Shown: positions 1 to 9,509 of the stretch, piece after piece | How positions within the stretch are numbered: position 1 is the stretch's first letter | How the letters are laid out: each line of letters begins with the position of its first letter | From: Synechococcus sp. AG-673-F03 | GTDB lineage: Bacteria; Cyanobacteriota; Cyanobacteriia; PCC-6307; Cyanobiaceae | Direction: 5' to 3' | Assembly (NCBI GenBank): GCA_003211205.1 | Contig: QCTJ01000014.1 | Coordinates: forward strand, 1 to 42,812 | DNA: 42,812 nucleotides | The notes under the pieces: generated by a model | Seen by the model: the letters and a program-made list of their open reading frames with translations, nothing else | Database searches by the model: none | What the model was told of the DNA's origin: nothing | Program-made: the position numbers and the translations under genes

Positions 1-1605
1 CTGCAATCGCCTGAGCTCCTGACTCAGCCCAAGCGTTCCGGCGAGAGGGTGCTGCTGGTCAGGTTGCCTTGCAATCCCATTTTCCCGATCGGCCCGATCT
101 ATCTGGCTGATCACCTGCACAAGTGTTTCCCAGGAGTCCCGCAGCGGATTCTTGACCTGGCGGCGTTGCCGGTTCTGGATGTTCATCGGGTTCTGCGCAT
201 CACCATTGACCAATTCCGCCCCACGCTTCTGGTGTTCTCCTGGCGGGACATTCAGATCTATGCGCCTGTTGATGGTCGGGGTGGCAACCCACTACAGAAC
301 TCATTTGAAGTCTTCTACGCCCGCAATCCCCTGAAGCGATTGCACGGTGCATTGGGTGGACTCCGCCTGATGACCAGTCATTACGGAGAGCTCTCCCGCA
401 ACCAGGCTCTGGTGCGCAGAGGGCTACGTCAAGCAAGGCGTCATCGCCCTGAAGCCAGGGCCGTGCTTGGTGGAGGAGCTGTCAGTGTGTTTTATGAGCA
501 GCTCGGACGATCTCTGCCCAAGGGAACGATTGTGTCCGTGGGCGAGGGCGAGCCTCTGCTGGAGAAACTGCTTCTCGGTCAATCGCTAGATGGAGAGCGG
601 TGCTTCGTGGTTGGTGAACCGCCTCGTCCGGGGCTGATCCATGAGCAACCGGAGAGTCGACCGAAAACGGCATGCGACTACGACTACATCGCCTCGATCT
701 GGCCACAACTCGACTGGTACCTCGAGGGCGGTGATTTTTACGTCGGAGTGCAGACCAAACGTGGCTGTCCCCATAACTGCTGTTACTGCGTCTATACGGC
801 TGTAGAGGGCAAACAGGTGCGTCTGAACCCTGTTCAGTCAGTGGTCTCGGAGATGCGTCAGCTCTACGACAGAGGTGTTCGAGGCTTTTGGTTCACTGAC
901 GCTCAATTCATTCCAGCCAAGCGCTACATCGAGGACGCCAAGGAGCTGTTGCGGGCCATCAAGGCTGAGGGCCTGACCGACATCCGTTGGGCTGCTTACA
1001 TCAGAGCCGACAATCTGGATCCAGAACTGGCTCAGCTGATGGTTGAGACCGGGATGAGCTATTTCGAGATCGGCATCACGTCGGGGTCGCAGGAGCTCGT
1101 GCGCAAAATGCGCATGGGCTACAACCTGCGCACGGTGCTGGAGAGTTGCAGGATGTTGGCGGATGCTGGCTTCCGCGACCATGTGTCGGTGAACTATTCG
1201 TTCAACGTCATCGACGAGCGTCCGGAGACGATTCGTCAGACCGTTGCTTATCACCGCGAGCTGGAGCGCATCTTCGGCGCCGATCTTGTTGAGCCTGCCA
1301 TTTTCTTCATCGGGCTGCAGCCCCACACCCACCTTGAGCAGTACGGATTCGACCAGGGTCTGATCAAACCCGGTTACAACCCAATGAGCATGATGCCCTG
1401 GACGGCGCGCAAGCTGCTCTGGAATCCGGAGCCGATGGGAAGCACGTTCGGCAGGATCTGCTTGGAGGCTTTTGATCTTGATCCTTCCGATTTCGGCCGA
1501 ACTGTGATGTCACTGCTTGAGAGGGATTACGGCGTGGCTCCTCTGCAGGAAGCACTCCGAGCACCGCTTCAGGGCCGAGCTGCTTTGGCCAAAGCCGTCA
1601 GCTGA
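1..1605 (+). CDS. Radical SAM protein of the cyanobacterial 'photosystem II high light acclimation' type (5' end outside window)
   Basis: Cyanobacterial radical SAM enzyme. The cluster motif CPHNCCYC is clear (Cys240, Cys244, Cys247 counted from the GTG at 49). The N-terminal ~200 residues resemble a B12-binding-like Rossmann domain, with GGGAVSVFYE and SVGEGE segments, and the SAM barrel follows. The frame stays open back to base 1 and the only common start in view, GTG at 49, would begin inside the conserved block LLVRLPCNPIFPIGP, so the true start is probably upstream of the window. From memory, close homologues in marine Synechococcus and Prochlorococcus are named PSII high light acclimation radical SAM proteins; the substrate is unknown to me. 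The 3' end overlaps the convergent CPBP protease gene by 37 bases. Radical SAM assignment is firm; the high-light name is recalled, not shown by the sequence. Confidence 0.85.
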   Translation: MQSPELLTQPKRSGERVLLVRLPCNPIFPIGPIYLADHLHKCFPGVPQRILDLAALPVLDVHRVLRITIDQFRPTLLVFSWRDIQIYAPVDGRGGNPLQNSFEVFYARNPLKRLHGALGGLRLMTSHYGELSRNQALVRRGLRQARRHRPEARAVLGGGAVSVFYEQLGRSLPKGTIVSVGEGEPLLEKLLLGQSLDGERCFVVGEPPRPGLIHEQPESRPKTACDYDYIASIWPQLDWYLEGGDFYVGVQTKRGCPHNCCYCVYTAVEGKQVRLNPVQSVVSEMRQLYDRGVRGFWFTDAQFIPAKRYIEDAKELLRAIKAEGLTDIRWAAYIRADNLDPELAQLMVETGMSYFEIGITSGSQELVRKMRMGYNLRTVLESCRMLADAGFRDHVSVNYSFNVIDERPETIRQTVAYHRELERIFGADLVEPAIFFIGLQPHTHLEQYGFDQGLIKPGYNPMSMMPWTARKLLWNPEPMGSTFGRICLEAFDLDPSDFGRTVMSLLERDYGVAPLQEALRAPLQGRAALAKAVS

Positions 1606-2483
1606 CGCCAGAGCAGAACGCTCAGGGCAATGATTCCCACCAGCCCGCCCAGGGGGTTGGCATGGGCGCCACCGGGGCCGATAAGCCATTCGGGAGCACT
1701 GGGAGAGACCTGCAGCAAACCTGAACGCAATGCGAACCAGCCGCCGACCAGACCGCCATGCAATCCGACGCAACCCCACAGGCAACCGCTGTCCAGGCGC
1801 CGTTGCACGGCAAGAATCAGACCAAGCAGCAATAAACCCGTCAGCAGACCGACCATCGGCAAAACACCCTGATCAAATCGGGTGTGGGCGAGGCTGAAGA
1901 TCGCGGCCTGTCCGATGACGGCTGTGCGAGGACCTGTCAGTGCGTTGAGCTCTCCCCACAGCCAGCCCCTGAAGAGCAGCTCTTCGGCTAATCCAAGTCC
2001 GAAGCAGAGCAACAAGGCGTTGATGACATCACCCGTGGTGAGCTCCCCGAGCCAGCGCCCCCAGGCCCCCAGCAACAAGGGCAGGCAGATCAGGGCCAGC
2101 AGGCCGGCGGAGTGCAGCAGGCCCCTGATCAAGCAGGATCCGGCTGATGACTCACCACGACGGCTGCGAACTCCAAGGGTGAGCCAGGGCTGACGACTGT
2201 TCCAGCGTTGGCGCACCCAGCTGGGTAACACCAGGATGAACAGCACGAAGGTGATGACGGTGCCGATCAACGACAGCCGTGGAGGTGAGGACCCCGGGAT
2301 CAGGTAGGCGATGGGTTGTGCCATCAACCATCCCAGTCCGTACAGCGCGGGAATCAGAATGATCGCCATGACCCAGCGGGGTTGGCGGCTGAGCAGACCA
2401 CCCCAGGCTTCGGCAATGGGTTTAACGATTACTCCTCCGGCTCGATTGTGCTGGTGAGCCCCTTTCCTTTGAGCGTTTCGCAA
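1569..2483 (-). CDS. CPBP family intramembrane metalloprotease (CAAX protease/bacteriocin-processing type)
   Basis: Polytopic membrane protein of about 300 residues with the hallmarks of the CPBP (Abi, PF02517) family: EELLFRGWLWGEL in the middle, then SLAHTRFDQG and a later GLHGGLVGGW. These supply the Glu and His residues expected to bind the catalytic metal. Several hydrophobic segments flank them. Role in cyanobacteria is not established; relatives process membrane-bound peptides or prenylated proteins. The start is uncertain. The ATG at 2483 lies 53 bases inside clpS. The conserved N-terminus seems to begin near KPIAEAWGG at the clpS stop, but the codons there are GTA, ATC and GTT; the next ATG (2369) is later and would trim the N-terminus. 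The gene probably shares a transcript with clpS. Confidence 0.82.
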   Translation of the reverse strand: MRNAQRKGAHQHNRAGGVIVKPIAEAWGGLLSRQPRWVMAIILIPALYGLGWLMAQPIAYLIPGSSPPRLSLIGTVITFVLFILVLPSWVRQRWNSRQPWLTLGVRSRRGESSAGSCLIRGLLHSAGLLALICLPLLLGAWGRWLGELTTGDVINALLLCFGLGLAEELLFRGWLWGELNALTGPRTAVIGQAAIFSLAHTRFDQGVLPMVGLLTGLLLLGLILAVQRRLDSGCLWGCVGLHGGLVGGWFALRSGLLQVSPSAPEWLIGPGGAHANPLGGLVGIIALSVLLWRQLTALAKAARP

Positions 2484-2749
2484 TAGAACTCGGCCGGCTC
2501 CAGGTCGCAGACGATCACAAGACCCACGCCTGTGTTGTGAGCTTCAAGCATCACGGCCATGCAGTCTTGCTCACTGAGTTGGGGCACCACCTGCCGCAAG
2601 GTGGTGACCACGTACTCCATTGAGTTCACAGGGTCGTTGTGAAGCAGCACTTTGTACCGGGGAGAGCGCTTCCGCACCTTTTCCGGTGCCTTGTCCAGGA
2701 CGGCGGCTCCACCTGGACTGCGGCTGGGGGTATCCACCGCCATGACCAT
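2429..2749 (-). CDS. clpS: ClpS, ATP-dependent Clp protease adaptor
   Basis: Adaptor that delivers N-degron substrates to ClpA/ClpC-type unfoldases; cytoplasmic. The product is 106 residues from the ATG at 2749 (a second ATG at 2743 is equally possible). After a variable N-terminal ~30 residues comes the ClpS core: YKVLLHNDPVNSMEYVV, the pocket-forming Asn-Asp segment, then VMLEAHNTGVGLV with the conserved His, and an AEFYCETLKGKGL end. The open frame runs further upstream, but that part is antisense to dapL and carries no ClpS similarity. The context dapL-clpS-CPBP protease on one strand (49 bases from dapL stop to this start) suggests co-transcription. No clear Shine-Dalgarno sequence precedes either ATG. 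Confidence 0.93.
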   Translation of the reverse strand: MVMAVDTPSRSPGGAAVLDKAPEKVRKRSPRYKVLLHNDPVNSMEYVVTTLRQVVPQLSEQDCMAVMLEAHNTGVGLVIVCDLEPAEFYCETLKGKGLTSTIEPEE

Positions 2750-2798
2750 GGTTCTCAGGAGTGAGGAATCTAAAGGGACTGGAAGCACAGCTGGCGAG

Positions 2799-4025
2799 TC
2801 AGAGGGCCTTGATCCGCGCCATGGCGCTGTCGACATTGTCTCGGCTGTTGAAGGCCGAGAGGCGGAAGTAACCCTCTCCGGCTGCGCCGAAGCCACTTCC
2901 CGGTGTGCCGACCACATTCGCCTGATTGAGCAGATGGTCAAAGAAGCCCCAGGAGTCCATGCCATCCGGAGTCTTGATCCAGACGTAGGGAGCGTGCTCC
3001 CCGCCATAGATGGTGAGGCCAGCGGAATTGAGTTCGCGACGGATGATCGCGGCGTTCTCCATATAAAAAGCCACCAGGTCTTTGACCTCTCGCTGGCCGG
3101 CATCGGAGTAAACGGCCTCTGCCCCACGCTGAATGATGTAGCTCACACCGTTGAACTTGGTGCTTTGTCTGCGGTTCCACAGGCCCCAGAGTTCAACCGC
3201 CTCACCAGCGGAAGTTTTGCCTTTAAGGCCCTTGGGTACAACGGTGAGCGCGCAGCGGGTGCCGGTGAAGCCTGCGTTCTTGGAGAACGAGCGGAATTCA
3301 ATGGCGCAGTCACGGGCTCCGTCGATCTCGAAGATTGAGTGGGGAAGACTCGGGTCCTGGATAAAGGCCTCGTAGGCGGCATCGAACAGGATCAGAGAGC
3401 CATTGGCGCGGGCGTAGTCCACCCAGGCTTTCAGCTGCTCCTTCGTTGCGACAGCCCCTGTGGGGTTGTTGGGAAAACACAGGTAGATGAGATCTACAGG
3501 TTCGCTGGGGATCTCGGCAGTGAAGCTGTTGTCGGCACTGATGGGCAGATAGGTGAGACCGGCATAGCGACCTTCGTCCCCGGCATCGCCGGTGCGACCG
3601 GCCATCACATTGCTGTCCACATACACGGGGTAAACAGGATCTGTGACGGCGATCTTGTTCCCGGTCCCAAGGATGTCCAGGATGTTGCTGCTGTCGCACT
3701 TGGAGCCATCGGACACGAAGATCTCCTCGGCGCTGATGTCACATCCGCGTGCCTGGAAGTCGTGCTTGGCGATGGCCTCTCGCAGCCAGCCGTAGCCCTG
3801 TTCTGGGCCGTAGCCATGAAAACCTTCAGCGGTGCCCATCTCATCGATGGCTGATTTCATCGCTTCGCGACAGGCCTGAGGGAGTGGTTCCGTGACATCG
3901 CCTATGCCCAGGCGAATCAATGCTGCATCGGGGTTGGCGGCAGCAAAGGCTTTCACCCGACGTCCGATTTCAGGGAACAGATAGCCCGCCTTGAGTTTGA
4001 GGTAATTGCCGTTGACCTGAACCAC
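2799..4025 (-). CDS. dapL: LL-diaminopimelate aminotransferase
   Basis: PLP enzyme converting tetrahydrodipicolinate plus glutamate to LL-diaminopimelate in one step, the lysine/meso-DAP route used by cyanobacteria and plants. From GTG 4025 the product is 408 residues and begins with [19 protein letters not shown], the expected N-terminus; the open frame continues upstream to 4109 but overlaps the divergent radical SAM gene. Class I/II aminotransferase features: [16 protein letters not shown], the FPNNPTGA loop, DAAYEAF, and the PLP-binding Lys249 in [14 protein letters not shown]. Divergent from the radical SAM gene starting at 4088, with 62 bases between, which must hold both promoters. clpS follows downstream. 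Assignment is by strong recognition of the family. Confidence 0.95.
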   Translation of the reverse strand: MVQVNGNYLKLKAGYLFPEIGRRVKAFAAANPDAALIRLGIGDVTEPLPQACREAMKSAIDEMGTAEGFHGYGPEQGYGWLREAIAKHDFQARGCDISAEEIFVSDGSKCDSSNILDILGTGNKIAVTDPVYPVYVDSNVMAGRTGDAGDEGRYAGLTYLPISADNSFTAEIPSEPVDLIYLCFPNNPTGAVATKEQLKAWVDYARANGSLILFDAAYEAFIQDPSLPHSIFEIDGARDCAIEFRSFSKNAGFTGTRCALTVVPKGLKGKTSAGEAVELWGLWNRRQSTKFNGVSYIIQRGAEAVYSDAGQREVKDLVAFYMENAAIIRRELNSAGLTIYGGEHAPYVWIKTPDGMDSWGFFDHLLNQANVVGTPGSGFGAAGEGYFRLSAFNSRDNVDSAMARIKAL

Positions 4026-4087
4026 AGAAAGACCGATTTCTGCGGGCATCCTGCTACATACGATGAAGGAAGTCGGGTCGGAAGACC

Positions 4088-6751
4088 GTGACCGTCGCGT
4101 TGAATCCATCCACCGCGCCTGTGGCGTTTGACGAGCTGGTGGATGCGGGCATCAACAGGCCCGCTCGCTACATGGGCCATGAGCTCGGTGTGGAGCCCAG
4201 GGACTGGCATGCCGCCCGGGTTCGCTGGGCTCTCACCTATCCCGAGCTGTATGAGGTGGGCTCCAGCAATCTGGGGCACATCATTCTCTATTCGATCCTC
4301 AATGCCTTGCCTGGGCAGGTGTGTGATCGCTCCTACCTGCCGGCCGCTGATCTCACCGAACGCCTCAAACAGCGTGAGCAGGCGCTATTCGGTGTGGAGA
4401 GCCGCTGGCCCCTCAACGCCTTCGACATCCTTGGCTTCAGCCTGAGTTATGAGCTGGGAGCCACCAACATCCTGGAGATGTTGGATCTCTGCAGGGTTCC
4501 GATCCGAGCGGCAGACCGCGGTGACTTGCCGCTCAGCAACCCCCAGGCTCCGCCGCTGATCTTTGCTGGAGGGCCAACGGCCACCAGCAATCCAGAGCCT
4601 TATGCCGCCTTCTTCGATTTCATCGCTCTTGGTGATGGTGAGGAGCTGTTGCCGGAGATTGGACTGGTGCTGGCCGAAGGCAAACAGGCAGGGCTGACGC
4701 GCTCGGCTCTGCTGCTGGATCTGGCGATGGTGCCAGGGGTGTATGTGCCGTCCCTCTATGCCCTGGGTGCGGATGGAGTGAGCCTTGAACCGCTCAAGCC
4801 AGAACTACCCAAACGGGTGTTGAGAAGGGTCGCCACGCCGATGCCCCACTACGCCATGGGTCTGGTGCCTCACGTGGAAACGGTCCATGACCGGCTGACG
4901 GTGGAAATCAGACGGGGCTGCACGCGTGGCTGTCGTTTCTGCCAGCCGGGCATGCTCACGCGGCCTGCGAGAGATGTGGAGCCCGAAGCCGTGATCGAGG
5001 CCGTTGAAACGGGGATGCGGCAGACGGGCTACAGCGATTTCTCACTGCTGTCGCTCAGCTGCAGTGATTACCTTGCTCTACCGGCTGTGGGAGTGGAGCT
5101 TCGCAATCGGTTGGCGGATCGCAATGTCACCCTTCAGCTCCCTAGCCAACGGGTGGATCGTTTTGATCAGAACATCGCCCACATTCTCGGAGGGGCACGC
5201 AAAGCCGGACTCACCTTCGCTCCGGAAGCCGGCACGCAACGTCTGCGCGACATAGTCAACAAGGGGTTAACCGACGATGACCTCCTGCATGGCATCCGTA
5301 CGGCCATGCAGAACGGATACCGCAAGGTCAAGCTCTACTTCATGATCGGGCTTCCGGGAGAGACCGATGCCGATGTGCTCGGCATCGCCGAAACCTGTCG
5401 GATGCTTCAGGAGTGTTGCCGCGATCTGGGCCGCCTCAGCCTCAACACCACCATCAGCAACTTCACACCGAAGCCCCACACTCCCTTTCAGTGGCACAGC
5501 GTTTCCACCACCGAGTTTCTCCGTCGTCAGCAACTTCTGCGTGATGCAGGTCGACGACTTCGCGGTGTGCGCTTCAACTTCACGGATGTGCGCCTTTCGG
5601 CGATGGAAGATTTTGTGGGTCGAGGAGACCGGCGGCTGGCGCCTGTGATTGAAGCCGCCTGGCGTGCCGGCGCGGGAATGGATGCCTGGTTCGAGGCCCT
5701 GGATCGCACTTACAACGCCTGGACCACTGCCATTGCCCAGGCCGGGCTTGAGGGGAGTTACCGGCAGATGGAGCTTGGTGGCTGGAGTTCAGTGTCGGCG
5801 CTGGATCGTGATGATCTTGAGGCGTTCTGCCGACAACCCCTGCCCTGGGATCACATCGACAGCGGTATCGACAAGGGCTGGCTCGCCCAGGATCTGCAGC
5901 ATGCGCTCGCCTCAAGCGTTGTGCCCGACTGCTCTTTTGAGACCTGCAGCAGTTGTGGCGTCTGCGGCCCTGATCTGGGCCATAACGTTGTGGTGGCGCC
6001 ACCTGCAATTCCTGTGGCCAGGCCTCAGCAGGCGCCACCGAGTGACCGTGTCTGTCGCATTCGCTTTCGCTTCAGCAAAACCGGAGCGATGGCGCTGCTC
6101 AGCCATCTGGATCTGGTGCGTCTTCTCGAGCGGGCACTGCGCAGGTCCGAGCTGCCCGTGAGCTTCACAGGTGGATTTCATCCATTGCCTCGGCTTCAGC
6201 TCGCATTGGCGCTCCCACTGGGAGTGGAAGGGGGAGGCGAATGGATGGATCTGGAATTTGTGGAGACAGTGGACGCGTTGATGGTGAAGGAACGTTGGCA
6301 GCAGACGTTGCCGCCTGGATTGCGCCTGATCACGGCTGAGGAGGTGTCCGTGTCATCTCCCAGCCTGGCTCAGCAGCTGCGAACCAGCCGCTGGCGTTTT
6401 GTTCTGAGTGGCTCTGAGCTGCTGTCGCAGAGTGAATCCGTCGACTGGTCGCAGGCCATCGCGGCTCTGCTGGGGCAGAACGAGCTGATCTGGGAAGACA
6501 CCGACAAGAAGGGGCGTCCGCGTCGTCGTGACCTGCGTGACCTACTCCAGGATCTGCGCCTACTGGAGCAGCTTGAGCCCTGCTCTGAGGAAATCAGCTC
6601 CAGGGCGGAGCTGGAGCTGATTGCTGCCGTTGATTCCCAGGGCCGCAGTCTTAAGCCTGCTCAGTTGCAGTTCTGGCTCTCCCAATATCTGGGGTTTGAC
6701 TTGACCCTCTCCCGTGTTCGACGGGTCGAGCTGACTCTGCTGCAGTGCTAA
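4088..6751 (+). CDS. B12-binding-domain radical SAM protein fused to DUF2344 (TIGR03960 + TIGR03936 type)
   Basis: 887-residue fusion known across bacteria. An N-terminal B12-binding-like region (about 30-240) is followed by a radical SAM core with Cys278, Cys282 and Cys285 in [15 protein letters not shown] Cys-rich linker follows, with [20 protein letters not shown] at about residues 617-636. The C-terminal DUF2344 domain starts near residue 655 with [19 protein letters not shown] and continues with [20 protein letters not shown]. In many bacteria the two halves are separate neighbouring genes; in cyanobacteria they are commonly fused. Biochemical function is not known to me; an rRNA/tRNA-modifying role has been guessed from context elsewhere. 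The start is GTG at 4088. Divergent from dapL; 263 bases of untranslated sequence follow before rne. Confidence 0.9.
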   Translation: MTVALNPSTAPVAFDELVDAGINRPARYMGHELGVEPRDWHAARVRWALTYPELYEVGSSNLGHIILYSILNALPGQVCDRSYLPAADLTERLKQREQALFGVESRWPLNAFDILGFSLSYELGATNILEMLDLCRVPIRAADRGDLPLSNPQAPPLIFAGGPTATSNPEPYAAFFDFIALGDGEELLPEIGLVLAEGKQAGLTRSALLLDLAMVPGVYVPSLYALGADGVSLEPLKPELPKRVLRRVATPMPHYAMGLVPHVETVHDRLTVEIRRGCTRGCRFCQPGMLTRPARDVEPEAVIEAVETGMRQTGYSDFSLLSLSCSDYLALPAVGVELRNRLADRNVTLQLPSQRVDRFDQNIAHILGGARKAGLTFAPEAGTQRLRDIVNKGLTDDDLLHGIRTAMQNGYRKVKLYFMIGLPGETDADVLGIAETCRMLQECCRDLGRLSLNTTISNFTPKPHTPFQWHSVSTTEFLRRQQLLRDAGRRLRGVRFNFTDVRLSAMEDFVGRGDRRLAPVIEAAWRAGAGMDAWFEALDRTYNAWTTAIAQAGLEGSYRQMELGGWSSVSALDRDDLEAFCRQPLPWDHIDSGIDKGWLAQDLQHALASSVVPDCSFETCSSCGVCGPDLGHNVVVAPPAIPVARPQQAPPSDRVCRIRFRFSKTGAMALLSHLDLVRLLERALRRSELPVSFTGGFHPLPRLQLALALPLGVEGGGEWMDLEFVETVDALMVKERWQQTLPPGLRLITAEEVSVSSPSLAQQLRTSRWRFVLSGSELLSQSESVDWSQAIAALLGQNELIWEDTDKKGRPRRRDLRDLLQDLRLLEQLEPCSEEISSRAELELIAAVDSQGRSLKPAQLQFWLSQYLGFDLTLSRVRRVELTLLQC

Positions 6752-6831
6752 ATTCAATTCAGGACTTCAATCCAGAGGCTTGAGCCACGGATTCGTCCCG
6801 GCTTTCTTGTCCCAATCATTGTTTGGAATGA

Positions 6832-6998
6832 GAGGCCTAGGCCTCCGCTCCTGCCAGCGCCCCTGCGCTGATGTGGATCGGCCATAGGAGTGATCAACTC
6901 CGTTCCATTTGGACCCCAGGGTCTTTTCAAAGCAATTCCAATTCACCCCCGATTGATGAGCCCAGCGGCTCACTGATCGGTTTCTGCCCTGACGGGCA
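6832..6998 (+). promoter_or_regulatory. Structured 5' leader of rne with several hairpins
   Basis: In the 263 bases between the radical SAM stop and the rne ATG there are at least four inverted repeats on the rne strand. They are a 14-base palindrome GAGGCCTAGGCCTC (6832-6845), CAGCGC/GCGCTG with a four-base loop (6855-6870), TGAGCC/GGCTCA with loop CAGC (6957-6972), and TGCCC/GGGCA with loop TGAC (6985-6998). The last ends 16 bases before the start codon. RNase E genes are known to be autoregulated through their 5' untranslated regions in E. coli and, as I recall, in cyanobacteria; that this leader does so here is inference. No rho-independent terminator for the upstream gene is evident in the spacer. 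Confidence 0.45.
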
Positions 6999-7014
6999 TC
7001 GTCAGTTCCTGTTT

Positions 7015-8940
7015 ATGCCCCAGCAAATCGTCATCGCCGAGCAGCTGCGCATCGCGGCGGTTCTGTCCGATGATCGTGTTGATGAGCTGATCGTGGCGCA
7101 AGGCCGCTATCAGATCGGTGATGTTTACCTCGGAACGGTGGAGAACGTGCTCCCGGGGATTGACGCTGCCTTTGTGAACATCGGTGAGAGTGAAAAAAAC
7201 GGCTTTATCCATGTGAGCGACCTGGGCCCGCTGCGCCTTAAAAAAGGTGCTGCAGGGATCACAGAGCTGCTTGAACCGCGCCAGAAGGTGCTTGTTCAGG
7301 TAATGAAAGAGCCCACCGGCACTAAGGGCCCACGTCTTACCGGCAATCTGGCTCTCCCAGGCCGTTATCTGGTGTTGCAGCCCAGTGGTCAGGGTGTGAA
7401 TATCTCCCGTCGTATTGGCGCCGAAGGGGAGCGCAATCGCCTCCGAGCTCTCGGGGTGCTGGTGAAACCGCCGGGTGCGGGTCTGCTCGTCCGCACGGAA
7501 GCAGAGGGAGTCAGTGAAGACCTGCTCATCGATGATCTCGAATCCTTGTTTCGTCAGTGGGAAGCGATTCAAAAAGCAGCTGAAACCGCTTCGCCGCCCG
7601 TTCTGCTCAACCGCGATGAGGATTTCATCCATCGGATTCTCAGAGATCACACGGGACCTGATTTGGCCCGCGTGGTGCTGGATGATGCCGCAGCCGTTGA
7701 TCGAGTGACCAGCTTCCTTGGCCAGGAAGGGGCGAACGTTTCAGTGGAGGCACACACCGAATCCGACGAGCTGCTGGAGCACTTCAAGGTGAATGCGGCC
7801 ATCCGTGATGCTCTGAAACCTCGGGTGGATCTTCCCTCCGGCGGTTACGTGATCATCGAGCCCACCGAAGCTCTCACTGTGATCGATGTGAACTCGGGCT
7901 CGTTCACCCGCTCCGCCAATGCCCGTGAGACGGTCCTCTGGACCAATTGCGAAGCGGCTGTCGAGATTGGACGTCAATTGAAGCTCCGCAACATCGGAGG
8001 CGTGATCGTCGTCGACTTCATCGACATGGATTCCCGTCGTGATCAGCTGCAGCTGCTGGAGCATTTCATGACGGCGATGCGTGATGACACGGCGCGCCCT
8101 CAGATTGCCCAACTCACCGAGCTCGGCTTGGTTGAGATGACGCGCAAGCGTCAGGGCCAGAACATTTATGAGTTGTTCGGTCGAGTCTCCCCTGGTTACG
8201 AGGCAGTCCTGCCTGGCAAGGATCTTCCTCAGCCTCAAGCTGCCGCCACAGGCCTGGTGAGATCGGCGACATCGGCGCGTGCGGAAGTCGCGGCTCCTGC
8301 TGACTCAGGAGGCGGTCGTCGCCGACGTGGTGGCCGCGGCCGGGTGAATGGATCCACGGAGAACAAGGTGGTGGATCCGACCCTTGAGGCGACGGTGGCC
8401 GGTGAATCCACATCGGATGCCACCGAGCCCGCAGGTGCCAACCGCCGTCAGGACCCTGAACTGGTCGCAGTTCCGATGGACGATGACCAGGAAAGAGTCT
8501 TTGGCTGGCTGGGACTGAATCCAGTGCTTCTGCTGGATCCCCCTCCTGAAACTGACAACCTGCTCGTGCGGGTGGTGCGACCGGGAGAAGATGCCGACGT
8601 GGTCTTGGAAGAAACACGCCAGCAGCTGGCGGCCAGTTCAGGTCGCCGCCGTCGCCGCGGCTCTCGCGGTGGTCGAGGTGGAACACGCAATGGTTCAACC
8701 GCTCCCGCACCTTCGCCTGTGTCGGCCACGGAAACTGCTGAAGAAGCACCACTGCTAGTTGAGATCACCCCATTGGAGGTGACTCCTGCAAACGACGCCC
8801 CGACAGAGTCGCGATCGGTTGCTGCTCCTGAGTCACAGGTTCCTGAATTTGTTGCAGCAGCAGTTGCCGAACCTGAGAAGCCCGCTGAAGAGGCCCGCCC
8901 TGGCCGTCGTCGTCGTCGGTCTTCCGCGACCGCCGAGTGA
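7015..8940 (+). CDS. rne: Ribonuclease E/G family endoribonuclease (cyanobacterial RNase E)
   Basis: Single-strand-specific endoribonuclease central to mRNA decay and rRNA/tRNA processing. ATG 7015 gives 641 residues and starts with [17 protein letters not shown]; upstream in-frame sequence is leader. An N-terminal S1-like RNA-binding region contains [16 protein letters not shown]. The two Mg2+-binding Asp residues of the DNase I-like domain are Asp291 (VIDVNSGSF) and Asp334 (VVDFIDMD), spaced 43 apart as in the E. coli enzyme. After [14 protein letters not shown] the usual CPxCxG Zn-link is absent. The tail is acidic with Arg-rich islands ([20 protein letters not shown]) and ends [12 protein letters not shown], resembling the cyanobacterial C-terminal Arg-rich peptide reported to bind PNPase. 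rnhB overlaps the stop codon. Confidence 0.95.
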   Translation: MPQQIVIAEQLRIAAVLSDDRVDELIVAQGRYQIGDVYLGTVENVLPGIDAAFVNIGESEKNGFIHVSDLGPLRLKKGAAGITELLEPRQKVLVQVMKEPTGTKGPRLTGNLALPGRYLVLQPSGQGVNISRRIGAEGERNRLRALGVLVKPPGAGLLVRTEAEGVSEDLLIDDLESLFRQWEAIQKAAETASPPVLLNRDEDFIHRILRDHTGPDLARVVLDDAAAVDRVTSFLGQEGANVSVEAHTESDELLEHFKVNAAIRDALKPRVDLPSGGYVIIEPTEALTVIDVNSGSFTRSANARETVLWTNCEAAVEIGRQLKLRNIGGVIVVDFIDMDSRRDQLQLLEHFMTAMRDDTARPQIAQLTELGLVEMTRKRQGQNIYELFGRVSPGYEAVLPGKDLPQPQAAATGLVRSATSARAEVAAPADSGGGRRRRGGRGRVNGSTENKVVDPTLEATVAGESTSDATEPAGANRRQDPELVAVPMDDDQERVFGWLGLNPVLLLDPPPETDNLLVRVVRPGEDADVVLEETRQQLAASSGRRRRRGSRGGRGGTRNGSTAPAPSPVSATETAEEAPLLVEITPLEVTPANDAPTESRSVAAPESQVPEFVAAAVAEPEKPAEEARPGRRRRRSSATAE

Positions 8941-9509
8941 TTGCTGGAGTCGATGAAGTTGGTCGTGGATGCTGGTTCGGGCCTGTCTTCGCTGCCGCGG
9001 TCTGCCTCACTGATCCTGCCGCGAAGGCACTCTCTGATCTCGGCCTGACGGACAGCAAAGCCCTCTCCCCAAAGCGCAGAGCTGCGCTGGTTCCCGAGAT
9101 TGAAGCTCGAGCCACCAGTTGGGCCCTGGGCCAGGCGGCTGCGCGTGATGTGGATGCGAAAGGGATCAGAGTGGCCACGGAACTCGCCATGCTCCGAGCG
9201 CTTCAAAAACTCCCCCAGGTTCCAGAGTTGGTGCTGGTGGATGGGGTACTGCCCCTACGCCCCTGGACAGGACCTCAGCGCACCATCGTGAGTGGTGACA
9301 GCAGTGAGGCATCGATTGCTGCCGCCAGCGTGCTGGCAAAGCAAGCGCGCGATGCCTTGATCTGTCGCCTGGCTCGACGTTTCCCTGGCTATGCACTGGA
9401 ATGCCATGCCGGATACGGCACCGCTCAACATCGAGCGGCCCTGCTGGCTTCAGGTGCCACTCCGATGCATCGTCACACCTTCCTCACCAAGGTGTTCTCC
9501 AGGGTCTGA
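8937..9509 (+). CDS. rnhB: Ribonuclease HII
   Basis: Removes ribonucleotides from RNA/DNA hybrids, including single misincorporated ribonucleotides. 190 residues from GTG 8937, which overlaps the rne stop codon (GTGA), so translational coupling with rne is likely. The expected acidic residues are visible: Asp6 and Glu7 in GVDEVGRG, Asp102 in [10 protein letters not shown], and Asp121 in [17 protein letters not shown]. The rne-rnhB pairing is characteristic of cyanobacteria. The final 60 bases overlap the convergent DUF1997 gene. Confidence 0.95.
   Translation: MIAGVDEVGRGCWFGPVFAAAVCLTDPAAKALSDLGLTDSKALSPKRRAALVPEIEARATSWALGQAAARDVDAKGIRVATELAMLRALQKLPQVPELVLVDGVLPLRPWTGPQRTIVSGDSSEASIAAASVLAKQARDALICRLARRFPGYALECHAGYGTAQHRAALLASGATPMHRHTFLTKVFSRV

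Noticed and set aside
2750-3127. Long N-terminal extension of ClpS
   Set aside because: It is antisense to dapL and lacks ClpS similarity; the family is about 100 residues.
2652-3854. Plus-strand open frames opposite dapL and clpS
   Set aside because: They follow the codon bias of the opposite strand and show no domain or start signals; similar shadows occur opposite tuf, fusA, gltB and psaA.
8300-8930. Arg-rich segments of RNase E as a DNA repeat array
   Set aside because: The similarity is in short CGN-codon runs of a low-complexity protein tail, with no regular repeat unit.
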